Shown here: piece after piece, positions 32,751 through 41,928 of the stretch
Position numbering within the stretch: position 1 is the stretch's first letter
Layout: each line of letters opens with the position of its first letter
Source: Picochlorum sp. 'celeri'
Taxonomy: Eukaryota; Chlorophyta; Trebouxiophyceae
Assembly: GCA_010909725.1 (NCBI GenBank)
Contig: JAACMV010000022.1
Coordinates: 1-64,000 of the forward strand
Reading direction: 5' to 3'
DNA length: 64,000 bases
Notes under the pieces: generated by a model
The model's input: the letters and a program-made list of their open reading frames with translations, nothing else
Told to the model about the DNA's origin: nothing
Database searches by the model: none
Made by a program: the position numbers and the translations under genes

Positions 32751-33054
32751 CCATGATATTATCTATCAGTATTATTAGTACCATTCAATAAGGCACCAAT
32801 GTGCCTATGCCTGAATAGAAGGCATTGTATCCATTTGTAAAAGTAACACAAAGTGAAAACAAGAGGAACAACCTGGAGCAGTGGAGCACACGTGCTCCTT
32901 GTACACTGGCCAGCCCATGGGCTACGCGTAAACAGACCTGACGTGCCCACAGAGAGGCACGAGTGAAATTAGCTGAATTTATTGTGGAATAATGTACATA
33001 TTAATTATTCTGGATGCACTAATTGTATTTTCACCCCCATATTTTCCATAAAAT
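32751..33054. other. Right subterminal region of transposon
   Basis: No gene is seen. The region holds short palindromic bits such as gcacacgtgc near 32885. It probably contains transposase binding sites, by analogy with other such elements. Confidence 0.35.
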
Positions 33055-33090
33055 TATCTGGCCAATCTGTCGATTTCTTAAAATGAGACG
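33055..33090 (-). repeat. Right terminal inverted repeat
   Basis: Perfect inverted copy of 26565-26600. It is followed by cat, matching the cat just before the left end. Confidence 0.95.
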
Positions 33091-33254
33091 CATGCATCGC
33101 GCATGCATCTGCCATCTGGTCTACCTGCAGCAGCAAGCTGGGAATCTCCGGATTGATGACCATTCATCATGAATGGTCCTTGAAATCCACTCGACCGAGC
33201 AGACACGGGCCATTCATTTTATGTAGTTCTTCCAGGAGCCGGCACAATTGTGCC

Positions 33255-35648
33255 ATGTTTTTGCGAATTTCCAACCGTTCCGTTGTCGGACATGTGGGTG
33301 CACCCTCCTGCAGAGGACATCTCGGGGCGAGATGTACGCAGTATACGGGAGTCATGGGCATTAATAAGCGTTTGTATGTGACGGAGTATCGATACAGAGT
33401 CCGAGTCGATGCTGGGGGACCCCGACCGCGTGGCGACGTGGAGGTTGCAAAAAAGGTGACCAGGGGCATTGTCGCAGCTGAAAGCTTTGAAGAGATATGC
33501 AAAGTGTTGCACGAGCATGAGACCGTGTTGGGTTTGAGACATTTCACGACGGCTCTGTATTTCATGGCAAAGAAGGACAGCGTGAACTCGCCCTCTCCTT
33601 TGGTGGAGAGGGAGTTGAGGTGGATTTCAAAGTGCATCATTGAGGATCACCACGAGGCATTGTGGAGCTCCACAAGCGTGGCGAACGTCTTACAGGCGTG
33701 CAGAAAGATTAAAAATATCTCCTTAGATCCTCTGATGTCCGAGGCTATGAGAAAGCTGGTTCACGGGGAGAAGGAGGTGGCCCAGAGAGAAGTGATGACC
33801 ATTTTATCATGTTTGGTTCGAGTACCTGAATCTGATGCCAAGAAGAGGGCGTGTCAGGAATTAGAAGAAGCTATTCTAGGAAAATCTAGTGTTATAGTAT
33901 TACAGAGAGGTCTGGAGGGGTTTCGCCGGCAAGATATGGGCCCTCTAGCATGGTTCCTCACAGAGTTGAAATGCCAACCGCGGACTGCAAGGTCTGTTTT
34001 CTTGCACTGCCGGGATGTGATAGGGCTGGAAAATTTGAGCACCCCGTCCCTTTGCCTTGTGTGTCGAATGCTATCATTGCAGATAGACAGCACATGTGAA
34101 GAGATTGATGAGGATGTAGATGCAATTATACAGTGTCTCATATGTGAGCGTCGTGGTGTGGCCAGAATGGATAGTTTGAAAGACAGTTCCATGATGCTTC
34201 TGAGCCTGGCTCGCCTGATCAAAGCTAGATGTGAGGATGATATATTAACTGAGAAATCTATTATAGCGGGAATGAAATGGACTCACGCTGTGGCTGCTTA
34301 CCGGACAGCAAACCCATCCATTAACAGGGCCATTCACGGGCTTTTGGAGCACATTGGCCCACACCTGCTGGGCGGATCGACCATGGCTGGGCAAGGAGTG
34401 CTTTCAAGCATCTTATATTCTTTATCCCTCCTTCAATATCAGGCTTCTGAGATCATTGCTGCTTGTACTCGAGGAATTGAAGCTCAGAAGGAGACCCTCA
34501 CACTTCGGACCATCTCTACGTGCTCTTGGTCTCTATCTGTCCTTCGATACGAGGACAAGAGGTTATTGGAAGATGTGTTCGTCGACCGTATTCTGGATGG
34601 AAATTTACTGACGAATGCTAGGGATGCTGAGAAAGAGTTTGCCCAATCTTTGAGTATGATCCTGTACTCCTTTGCTGTGCTCAACATGTTTCAATCGCTC
34701 AAGAGCAAGAATCTCCTGAAAGCGATCATGCAAGTCGCAGAGCAGTCCATACCATATTTAAATACCGAGTCATTGCCAATTTTTGGCTGGTCGATTGTAG
34801 TAGCATACTCAAACATGGACATGGGCGACGGTGCTTTTGGCTCTGTCATGAAGAAATGGAGGAGTTCGGTGACAGAAAACTTCAACAGGATACCAAAGGG
34901 AACCATGGCGATGATTCAGCACACAGAAATAGCCTTGAAAATAGAAGCACCTGAGTTGGGCCTGGAGGATAATATTCCATACAAATCCCTGTTTTCCTCA
35001 CTCTACCGACATGGGCGGCTGAGGCGATCCACTGCTCGGGAGTGGAATTCACAGCAACCCCAGAAATTAGACGCGATCGCGCTTGATGGGATATCTTTGT
35101 TCCAAAAACAAGTCTATGAGGCGGCAGAAGCAGTCATTCCTGGCTGGATACTCGAGTACTGGGACAGTGACTTGCAGTATCCCGTGGACATGGCTCTGCT
35201 TTCTCACAGAATCGTCATCGAAGCAGACGGCCCCACGCACTTTACCTTGAATACACAGAAGCCTCTGGGAGCGACATCTCTAAAAAAGAGATTACTGAAA
35301 CGGATTGGCTGGCATCTGATCACAATCCCGTACTTTGAGTGGAGCATCAAGGGCTCTGGCGGTGAACACATTGACCACCTCTCTCGATTGTTGACCCCGT
35401 ACTTGCAGTCCACGGATCAAGAAAAACTTCTTCTGTACCAGAGAGCACAAGGGAAGACTGCACGAGAAGCAGATGACCAAAAGATGGGCGTACGAGAAGC
35501 AGATGACCAACACACAGGCGCACAACCGTCACGAGATGATGAACAGCCAGTCAAAAAGAATGCAGCAACCATGGATATCATCAAAGCGAGCCGGGGTAAA
35601 ATGTCGCTGAATGATGCTGTTAGGAGGCAAATTTTTCGAAAACAATGA
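33255..35648 (+). CDS. RAP-domain organelle RNA-binding protein (OPR/FASTK-like)
   Basis: A single exon of 797 codons from the ATG at 33255 (the open frame begins earlier, but this ATG opens a transit-like stretch, MFLRISNRSVVGHVGA). The C-terminal RAP domain is clear: HRIVIEADGPTHFTLN then LLKRIGWHLITIPYFEW. Upstream are degenerate helical repeats with the pattern typical of octotricopeptide or FASTK proteins, for example TISTCSWSLSVLRYEDKRLL and FGWSIVVAYSNMDMG. Such proteins bind organelle transcripts and promote their maturation or translation. The charged tail has two copies of READDQ. It starts 165 bases beyond the transposon and ends 11 bases from NOPCHAP1. Confidence 0.75.
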   Translation: MFLRISNRSVVGHVGAPSCRGHLGARCTQYTGVMGINKRLYVTEYRYRVRVDAGGPRPRGDVEVAKKVTRGIVAAESFEEICKVLHEHETVLGLRHFTTALYFMAKKDSVNSPSPLVERELRWISKCIIEDHHEALWSSTSVANVLQACRKIKNISLDPLMSEAMRKLVHGEKEVAQREVMTILSCLVRVPESDAKKRACQELEEAILGKSSVIVLQRGLEGFRRQDMGPLAWFLTELKCQPRTARSVFLHCRDVIGLENLSTPSLCLVCRMLSLQIDSTCEEIDEDVDAIIQCLICERRGVARMDSLKDSSMMLLSLARLIKARCEDDILTEKSIIAGMKWTHAVAAYRTANPSINRAIHGLLEHIGPHLLGGSTMAGQGVLSSILYSLSLLQYQASEIIAACTRGIEAQKETLTLRTISTCSWSLSVLRYEDKRLLEDVFVDRILDGNLLTNARDAEKEFAQSLSMILYSFAVLNMFQSLKSKNLLKAIMQVAEQSIPYLNTESLPIFGWSIVVAYSNMDMGDGAFGSVMKKWRSSVTENFNRIPKGTMAMIQHTEIALKIEAPELGLEDNIPYKSLFSSLYRHGRLRRSTAREWNSQQPQKLDAIALDGISLFQKQVYEAAEAVIPGWILEYWDSDLQYPVDMALLSHRIVIEADGPTHFTLNTQKPLGATSLKKRLLKRIGWHLITIPYFEWSIKGSGGEHIDHLSRLLTPYLQSTDQEKLLLYQRAQGKTAREADDQKMGVREADDQHTGAQPSRDDEQPVKKNAATMDIIKASRGKMSLNDAVRRQIFRKQ

Positions 35649-35659
35649 AAGTATTCATT

Positions 35660-36201
35660 TTATAATTCTTGGATCCCTGGGTGGACAGCACCAGTCCCAT
35701 CGCCCTCATGCTCCTTCTCATCGCTGCATGTAGCAGAAGACGGAGCGTCGGCACCCGCCCTCATGTTTCTTTCTGCTGCTTCTACTGCTGCCTCATCCTT
35801 GAGATCAAACATGCCACACGCCAAATCCAACTCGACGTGTTCCCCTTCATGATCACTGCAGCAAAGAAACTCGTCCTTTGTCAACCATTGTTCAACACAC
35901 ACGTGACCATGACAAAAAACCTACTCGGGCAACTCTATACCGGGCTCATTCCCGTTCAAAGCACCTTCCAATCTCTCTGTAGAGCTTTTGAACTCCGGAA
36001 GGAACGCGTTCAGCCGATTTATGAGGGACACATTAGTCTGAACTGGACCAATGTCGGGCTTTGTCCTTGGATGTACCAGCAAGCTCTGACCTGATGAACA
36101 CAATTGAATTCCATGTTAGTGGCCAGAGAGAAAATGAAGGAAGGCATGAAGCAACGTACGATAGTCAGAACTTGAACCAATTTCCAAGAGTTCAGTGTCA
36201 T
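35660..36201 (-). CDS. NOPCHAP1-like box C/D snoRNP assembly chaperone
   Basis: Three small exons (36201-36160, 36085-35925, 35855-35660) join in frame to 132 residues. In family members (human C12orf45/NOPCHAP1 and plant homologs) a short helix with F-L and a later E-[LM]-[DN]-L acidic motif recur. Here they read VSLINRLNAFLPEF, LEGALNGNE and EHVELDLACGMFDL. NOPCHAP1 bridges the NOP58 protein to the R2TP chaperone during snoRNP assembly. The first exon is the least certain part: it uses donor GTACGT and an acceptor after ggtcag. The ALNGNE...DL match is what persuades me; the tail is acidic and disordered. Confidence 0.6.
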
Positions 36202-36482
36202 GCGTCTCTTCCTTGGATTCCATTCCTTAGACTACCATATCATTTAAAAGTACTTGAATATGTTCAAATAGTACTCTGTACTAGGGTCAGAAATTGAAAT
36301 TCTCCAGAATTGTCTATTTTTTTTGTCGATTGCCAATGCTGATCAGCAACTCAAGTTCATGTGATTATCCAAGGCGAATTGTCCGTTAGATGAAACTGAT
36401 TATTGCATTAATTGTATTGAACGAATATTCAAGTAAAGATTAGTACGTATATGTCCATCAGCACAACACCAGTACACGTATC

Positions 36483-38125
36483 ATGTTGAGGAGGGCCACA
36501 CGGTTCCCCAGACTGCTTCATGCCCTTCCTGGGTCTTTGTGTGCGGTTGGTGAGAAGACAAGAGAAATATGGTGTGGTATGAACCTGGGTGAGGATGTGC
36601 AGCGGCTCGGGTGCCTCCAAGGTGTCACTGATTTTCGCCTTGACAGTGCAACTCGAGGTTTCGCGTCCTTGGGGAGCGAGCAAGAGGTCGAAAGGAACGA
36701 AGATGTACGAAAATGTGTCATACATGCGGTTGTTGGGTGTATGTGGAGTTCATGGCGGACTGGTGTGCAGGTGGCCCCGAGGGGCGTGGAGGGTACATTC
36801 GTGGCAGCGGGTGCTGCAAATGGGAACGGAGAGGTCGTGGGGCGATTTCATGATAAAATGGACAATTTGAAGAAGAAGAGGAAAAAAGTACCGCTGATGT
36901 CTGGCGAGGTGCGTTTTTTGGGGTGGGTTGGTGTAGGGTGTAGGCTGATACCTCACGAGTGTCTCGAATGGTGCAGAGTTTTGAGGAGTGGCTGGAAAAG
37001 CATGACGAAACTCTAGAGCCGCTGAGAGACTTTTTCAGAGTCCATGATATGGATGGCGACTGGGCGATTGCAGAGCTCTACAAGAATGGATACTGGGGCA
37101 AAAAGCTCATGAGGACAGTGTCTGACAGTGGTGGTGCTGAGCAGGAGGGATCGTATCCATGGGAGGAATCTCTTGAAGTATGGACAAAGGCATTCGAAGA
37201 GGAGAATTTACCTCATTCACCTCTCGATATCATGCGACGCTGGCCATCATTGTTGTGTAAGACTCCTGATTGCCTTCCAGGAACAGTTGCTGTCCTCAAA
37301 GCTGCCATCCCCGACGAAGAGGCCCTCCACGAGACAATTGCCATGTTTCCCAGGGTTCTCGTACAGAGTCCCGTGAAGCTGCAACATCGTGTGTTGGCTC
37401 TGCAGATGGCATGTGGGATGGATCTTTCTCGAATCCTTCCGAGAAATCCACAGATGTTTTACAGGAATTTGGATTCAATAATGGCTAATATTAGGTATCT
37501 GAGAGACCACTCCTGGTCCCTGGAGCATTTTGAAAGTTTGATAGATTACCGACCGACGGTGCTGACGATGCATCCAGATGTGGTGAAAAGGAATACAGAG
37601 TCATCCTTGGAAGCTGTTCAGATGATTCTCCCAGAAGGGTGTGATCCAAAATTGGTGATTCAGGCAAAGCCCCAGTTGATTTTGATACCTCCTTCTCATA
37701 TCGCGGAGCGATGGGAAGTTCTGACGAATCTGACCAATCAGGTCCCAGAGTGGAAGGAAGAGGTCCAGGATGCCATCGCCGATATTGCCAAAGCAGCCAA
37801 ATCTTCTACAACTGAGCCCAATGCCCCAAGCACAGACCCAGTCAAAGATACCTTTGGTGCGGAAAACGCAAAGGAGAAGGAGGCCCCATCAAAGGAGGAA
37901 GACATCCCGGTCGATGAGTGGGAAGCAGGAGAGTGGGGTAGTACCACGTTGGGCGCAGCCATCTGGGCTCACCCCAAGCGACACCAGCGCCTGGAATTCT
38001 TAATCACTGTGGTTGGAGACGGTGCAGGAGAACTTTCTTTCGTCGATGCATTGACTGTGCATTACCACCGCTTCAACCATCGCTATGATCAGTTTGATGA
38101 ATGGGTTCGAGAGAATTACAATTAA
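36483..38125 (+). CDS. mTERF-like organelle protein
   Basis: Two exons (36483-36908 and 36977-38125; 68-bp intron, donor GTGCGT) give 524 residues. The first ~100 residues are R- and S-rich and begin MLRRATRFPRLLHALPG, which suits an organelle transit peptide. Residues ~225 to 400 carry helical repeats with the mTERF leucine/proline pattern: RRWPSLLCKTPDCL, AMFPRVLVQSPVKL, PRNPQMFYRNLDSI, DYRPTVLTMHPDVV and QAKPQLILIPPSH. mTERF proteins bind nucleic acids in plastid or mitochondrion and affect transcription or splicing. An acidic linker and a conserved-looking C-terminal part (TTLGAAIWAHPKRHQRLEF) follow. FKBP faces it 22 bases away. Confidence 0.6.
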
Positions 38126-38147
38126 TTAACGAATGCAACAACTTTAT

Positions 38148-38585
38148 TCAGTTTTTAATGTCAACGAGTTCAACGTCAAAAACGAGGACACTGTTTGGTG
38201 GAATGACGGGTGGAAAACCCTGGGCACCGTATGCATACTCGGGTTGACACGTAATCACAGCCTTTTCGCCCAAACTCATCGTGAGGACACCTTCATCCCA
38301 GCCCCTGATGACCATGCCTTTGCCAACTCGGAACTCCAGCGGCTGGCCCCTGTCGTGGCTGCTGTCGAACTTCCTCCCGTCCGTGAACTTGCCCGTATAA
38401 TGGACGTGCACCAAATCTCCAACCTTGGGCTTTGGCCCATTCGTTTCGTGCGTGATCTCTTTGGTGAATCCCTGCGCAGCACAAGAAACTCTGAAACCTG
38501 TCCTGAACGGACGAGCTTGCGTGCCTGCCGACCTCGACAGGAAAGGATTTGCACGCTGAACAATCTTCATCACACCCACCGTCAT
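38148..38585 (-). CDS. FKBP-type peptidyl-prolyl isomerase
   Basis: A single exon of 145 codons from the ATG at 38585 (an upstream ATG at 38624 gives a hydrophobic start instead). The N-terminal ~45 residues, [20 protein letters not shown], look like an organelle targeting peptide. The FK506-binding domain is complete: [49 protein letters not shown] and [10 protein letters not shown]. Residues that line the FKBP active site (Y, F, D, V-I, W, Y) are all in place, so it should be an active isomerase. Confidence 0.85.
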   Translation of the reverse strand: MTVGVMKIVQRANPFLSRSAGTQARPFRTGFRVSCAAQGFTKEITHETNGPKPKVGDLVHVHYTGKFTDGRKFDSSHDRGQPLEFRVGKGMVIRGWDEGVLTMSLGEKAVITCQPEYAYGAQGFPPVIPPNSVLVFDVELVDIKN

Positions 38586-38680
38586 GATATCTAGTATTAA
38601 TAGTAGTATGACTGTGAGGAGCAATCGCCGCCATCTTTGCCTGTGGTGGGTGGTCGGACGTGCTGTTGCCGCGAGGTTGC

Positions 38681-38714
38681 GGTACTGCGAATATAATTCA
38701 ATTTTCGCAGTACC
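38681..38714. promoter_or_regulatory. Palindrome in FKBP/PP2C divergent promoter
   Basis: The arms ggtactgcgaa and ttcgcagtacc pair perfectly over 11 bp around a 12-base AT-rich centre; ggtt and aacc outside extend the pairing after a 2-base gap. It lies in the ~260-bp space between two divergent genes, so it may be a shared operator-like site. Confidence 0.45.
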
Positions 38715-38842
38715 AACCGCCTGTTGCGGTTGAGAATCGATCGCTCAACTCCAACCGGACTCAATCGAGCCATCAAACCCGATATTTGAATTCTTTCAAT
38801 TTATGTGATCGTATCGACGACGACGAAGGCCCCAAGTAAGTA

Positions 38843-40198
38843 ATGGAATACCGTTCGGGGCGCAGATCAGCGGAATCTCCGCTGGAAGAGGCGGGGCCAA
38901 TGGGAAGAGAAATCCTCCTGCGAGCTAAAATGAACAGGGATGCTCTCATGTATGAAAAAGATGTGAGTTTGAAGTTGAATAAATTGGATGAAGTCACCGC
39001 GGGTGTGGGACAAGAGACAAAGGATAAGCAACAGTCGTGGTCGTTGTTGGCCGCTTGGGGTGGCGATGAGAATGCCTGCATGTCGCAAGGCGAGAACCGG
39101 GCAATGCCTCCCTGCCAACATCCACGACTGACATCCTTGGCAGGGGACTCCGATGATGACGCATCGATTGCTTCCAAAAGCACGTACGCGGTGACCAGAA
39201 GCGATTGCACCGGCAAGGTCTCTTCGCCAGGGGCATACCTTAGGTTGCAGAGCATCGCCACGGCGCCAGCTCCACACCCGCTGCCTGACCTGCTTCGATT
39301 AACGGCTTCTAGACACCAAATACCTATGGAAACAATCATTCATAGCATGGCAAGTCTGTCCAGGGCAGGGAAAGAGCGGGGTAAAAAAAAGACAAACCAG
39401 GATAGCTGCTTTGCATTCAGGCAATTTGTTCACGCCCATCAGGCAATAGCTGGGGTGATGGATGGACATGGGCCCAATGGACACGCTGTTTCTAGGTTCA
39501 TCCGCAAGAGATTGCCGGCCGCCATTGCGGAAGAGATCAAAGCGAAGGGTGAAGTCGCTGTGCAGCCTGTGCTTCGCTCCTCGTTTATTCAGGCTCACGA
39601 GGACCTGAGATACGCGCCCGAGAGCATCAATGCCCGTCTAAGCGGCTCCACTGCGCTTGTAACATTGCTTCAAGGCAAGCGAGTCACAGCTGCATGGGTT
39701 GGGGACAGCAGGGCCATCATCGTCAGGCAGGAAGAAGCTGGTGTCTGGAGAGGCATTCCTCTAACCCAGGACCACAAGCCATCAGTGACAGGAGAGTACA
39801 ACCGCATCGTGAATTATGGAGGCCGTGTCGAAAAGTTGGCGGATTCCTCTGGACGTGAAATTGGGCCGTATCGTGTGTGGCTGCCACGCGCATGGGTGCC
39901 TGGGCTGGCCATGAGCCGAGCCATTGGAGATTTTGTGGCTCACAGTGTTGGTGTCATAGCTGACCCCGAAGTTGTCATTCACGAGGTGGACGATCGCGAC
40001 ACTTTTCTCATCCTGGCTTCTGACGGTGTATGGGAGTTTATGTCCATCCAAGATGTCGCCACCCTGGTTGCCCCGTGCATCTCAGCAGAGGAGGCATGCC
40101 GTCTCATTGTGCAGGAGGCCACCTCCAGGTGGCAAGCAGTGGACGAAGGAGTAATAGATGACATTACAGTGGTCGCGACCAAATTTTTGAAACAATGA
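38843..40198 (+). CDS. PP2C-type protein phosphatase
   Basis: A single exon of 451 codons. PPM/PP2C phosphatases remove phosphate from Ser/Thr using two metal ions. The metal-binding motifs are present in order: GVMDGHGPNGHAVS, AAWVGDSRAII, MSRAIGDF and ILASDGVWEF; LTQDHKP is also typical. The first ~165 residues are a poorly conserved extension with low-complexity parts. The branch resembles plant and protist cytosolic PP2C proteins, and the substrate is unknown. Its 3' end is 29 bases from the signal peptide peptidase gene. Confidence 0.85.
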   Translation: MEYRSGRRSAESPLEEAGPMGREILLRAKMNRDALMYEKDVSLKLNKLDEVTAGVGQETKDKQQSWSLLAAWGGDENACMSQGENRAMPPCQHPRLTSLAGDSDDDASIASKSTYAVTRSDCTGKVSSPGAYLRLQSIATAPAPHPLPDLLRLTASRHQIPMETIIHSMASLSRAGKERGKKKTNQDSCFAFRQFVHAHQAIAGVMDGHGPNGHAVSRFIRKRLPAAIAEEIKAKGEVAVQPVLRSSFIQAHEDLRYAPESINARLSGSTALVTLLQGKRVTAAWVGDSRAIIVRQEEAGVWRGIPLTQDHKPSVTGEYNRIVNYGGRVEKLADSSGREIGPYRVWLPRAWVPGLAMSRAIGDFVAHSVGVIADPEVVIHEVDDRDTFLILASDGVWEFMSIQDVATLVAPCISAEEACRLIVQEATSRWQAVDEGVIDDITVVATKFLKQ

Positions 40199-40227
40199 TA
40201 AGAATAATTGCCGTGTATTGTACATTA

Positions 40228-41745
40228 TTATAGTCGTTTCGTATTTGTTTTTGTGTCTCTAAATCTCCAAACTCGAGAAACCTCCCGTCGTGACAGGGCA
40301 GTCAGAACCACGGCCGCTAAGGTGCAAGGAACAAGATACAAAAGGGCAGGCTGCCCCAGACCAGTCACCTCATTTGCCGCAAAAGCTGCTGATAGACCGA
40401 CAATGTACGCAATCACGACGCTGACGAAGTAGGTGCGGTTCTGAAGCACTGCGTCCGACACAGTGAAGACTGTATCCTTTTCAGATGACAACCCTTGGCT
40501 CCTGTCTTGCTGCTCCAGTTCCAGGTTGGCGATTCTATCGTATGCATCCTCCGCTGCTGTGCCAGTTAGAGTTGCAACCTCATCACCAGATTCCTGACCA
40601 GTGAGGCTCCCAATCGCCTCGATGATTGCATCGGCTGCTGCAATGCCTCGGGCCCTCATGTCAATCGACCTCGATGCATCGTATCGAAGAGCAAGACAAC
40701 AGAGTAATCCAGGGATGGCTATATCTCCCAGGCCCAACAAGGCAAATGGAAAGGAACTTGCTTCCCCCAGAGAACCTGGGATGCGAGGAAACAACAACCT
40801 GGTTGGCCCCACCACAGCATCCGAAGTGGCAACCTTCAACATGACATTCTCGCCAATCGCTGCTGGCGATGCAAAAACCCACGTGACGTCATATAAAAGC
40901 ATCCCAATTAGTAAAACTCCAGCTACGCGAAACGAAGAAAGTCCAATCAACTGCATGATGTCTGCAGCAATCAAGCATGCAATCAGGTTGTTGACGGTAA
41001 AATTGCCATGGTGTGATACCATGTCCAAAGTAGCCAAGGATATGCCGAGAACGACTACTAATATATCTGTCAGATACAAACGAAGAGATGTCACCTTCTC
41101 TCCGTCCGGTCCTACGGCACCCAGGAACTCGGGGACATTGACATGCATCACAGACTGCAGATTTGATTTCTTTCCCAAAGCCTTCATGGGGCCTCTGAAT
41201 GCTCCAATCGTGGCAAAACATGCCAACAACCAAAAATATATATCCAAAAGCGTCTGTAAGTTGAGATCGGGAAAGTATTTCGTGATCGCATAGAGCGTGA
41301 GCAAGGCTGCGGAAGCAAAGACTGGTGCAAGCACCCCTTGCTTGAGGGTGACTGCTTGTCTTTCTTTCGAATTGAGCCCTCTGTGCGCCCCCATGTAGAT
41401 CGTCGTCACTGCTAACGAAATGAAATAAAACAAATCTCCTATTCTGCTCTCCTGAACGGCTGGCAAAAGACCAAGCAGCAAAACAGCACTAAAAACCGAG
41501 TACGTCCTCGTTGCGTCTGCTGATTCGTTCCACTGCCACACATCCGCTACTGCTGGAGCAGCGATCTCATCGCTCACCGTTCGATTTCCATTCGTCACAT
41601 ATACTGTGATTGCTTTCCGCCGCCTACAACCCGGGAGTTGTTCCAGTCCACGCCTCCTCTGTCCACCGAGATGAAGGGCGAAACGCCTCGTTGAGGTTGG
41701 AGTTGACCCCAACCTCAACGTATCATTTACAAAACATTCATTCAT
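40228..41745 (-). CDS. Signal peptide peptidase-like aspartyl protease, with loop insertion
   Basis: A single exon of 505 codons. Presenilin-type intramembrane aspartyl proteases cut membrane helices. All three signatures are present: YD at residues ~285 (GMLLYDVTWVF), GLGD at ~338 (LLGLGDIAIPG) and the PAL motif at ~466 (GQPALLYLVP). About nine membrane helices are predicted by eye. The first ~60 residues are R-rich and S/T-rich and could be a plastid or mitochondrial targeting peptide. Between GLGD and PAL there are ~127 residues, against roughly 50 in usual SPPs; the extra ~75 residues are acidic and hydrophilic (for example EQQDRSQGLSSEKD). Confidence 0.85.
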   Translation of the reverse strand: MNECFVNDTLRLGSTPTSTRRFALHLGGQRRRGLEQLPGCRRRKAITVYVTNGNRTVSDEIAAPAVADVWQWNESADATRTYSVFSAVLLLGLLPAVQESRIGDLFYFISLAVTTIYMGAHRGLNSKERQAVTLKQGVLAPVFASAALLTLYAITKYFPDLNLQTLLDIYFWLLACFATIGAFRGPMKALGKKSNLQSVMHVNVPEFLGAVGPDGEKVTSLRLYLTDILVVVLGISLATLDMVSHHGNFTVNNLIACLIAADIMQLIGLSSFRVAGVLLIGMLLYDVTWVFASPAAIGENVMLKVATSDAVVGPTRLLFPRIPGSLGEASSFPFALLGLGDIAIPGLLCCLALRYDASRSIDMRARGIAAADAIIEAIGSLTGQESGDEVATLTGTAAEDAYDRIANLELEQQDRSQGLSSEKDTVFTVSDAVLQNRTYFVSVVIAYIVGLSAAFAANEVTGLGQPALLYLVPCTLAAVVLTALSRREVSRVWRFRDTKTNTKRL

Positions 41746-41928
41746 GAAAATTATAAAGTAAAAGAAAAATAGACCTTCGATGCAGTGGCTGCATTGTCAG
41801 ATCCCATGCGATCTAAAATTGATACGTATCAATCCTCAGATGAGGCCACAGCCATGAAAAGCACAAAAATCTTCCTCCTGACTCAGGAGTCCATGAAAAA
41901 AAACTTTCATGTATGTAGTACATTGTAA

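Larger units (their letters stand above)
26565..33090. mobile_element. Plavaka/KDZ-like DNA transposon, apparently complete
   Basis: The element is 6,526 bp and is bounded by perfect 36-bp terminal inverted repeats (26565-26600 and 33055-33090). Both ends are flanked by CAT, a possible 3-bp target-site duplication. It holds two divergent genes: a four-exon transposase (minus, 26960-30404) and an AT-hook protein (plus, from 31069), separated by a ~660-bp promoter region. Subterminal regions of ~300 to 400 bp at each end hold no genes. Perfect end repeats and an intact transposase point to recent insertion. The element lies between the ABC-F and RAP genes without breaking a coding region that I can see. 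Confidence 0.85.

Noticed and set aside
33153..33254. Longer N-terminus for the RAP protein
   Set aside because: The first part of the open frame lacks targeting character, and the ATG at 33255 begins a typical organelle signal.
40601..41293. Plus-strand ORF opposite the signal peptide peptidase
   Set aside because: The minus strand has full protease motifs; the plus frame is a shadow.
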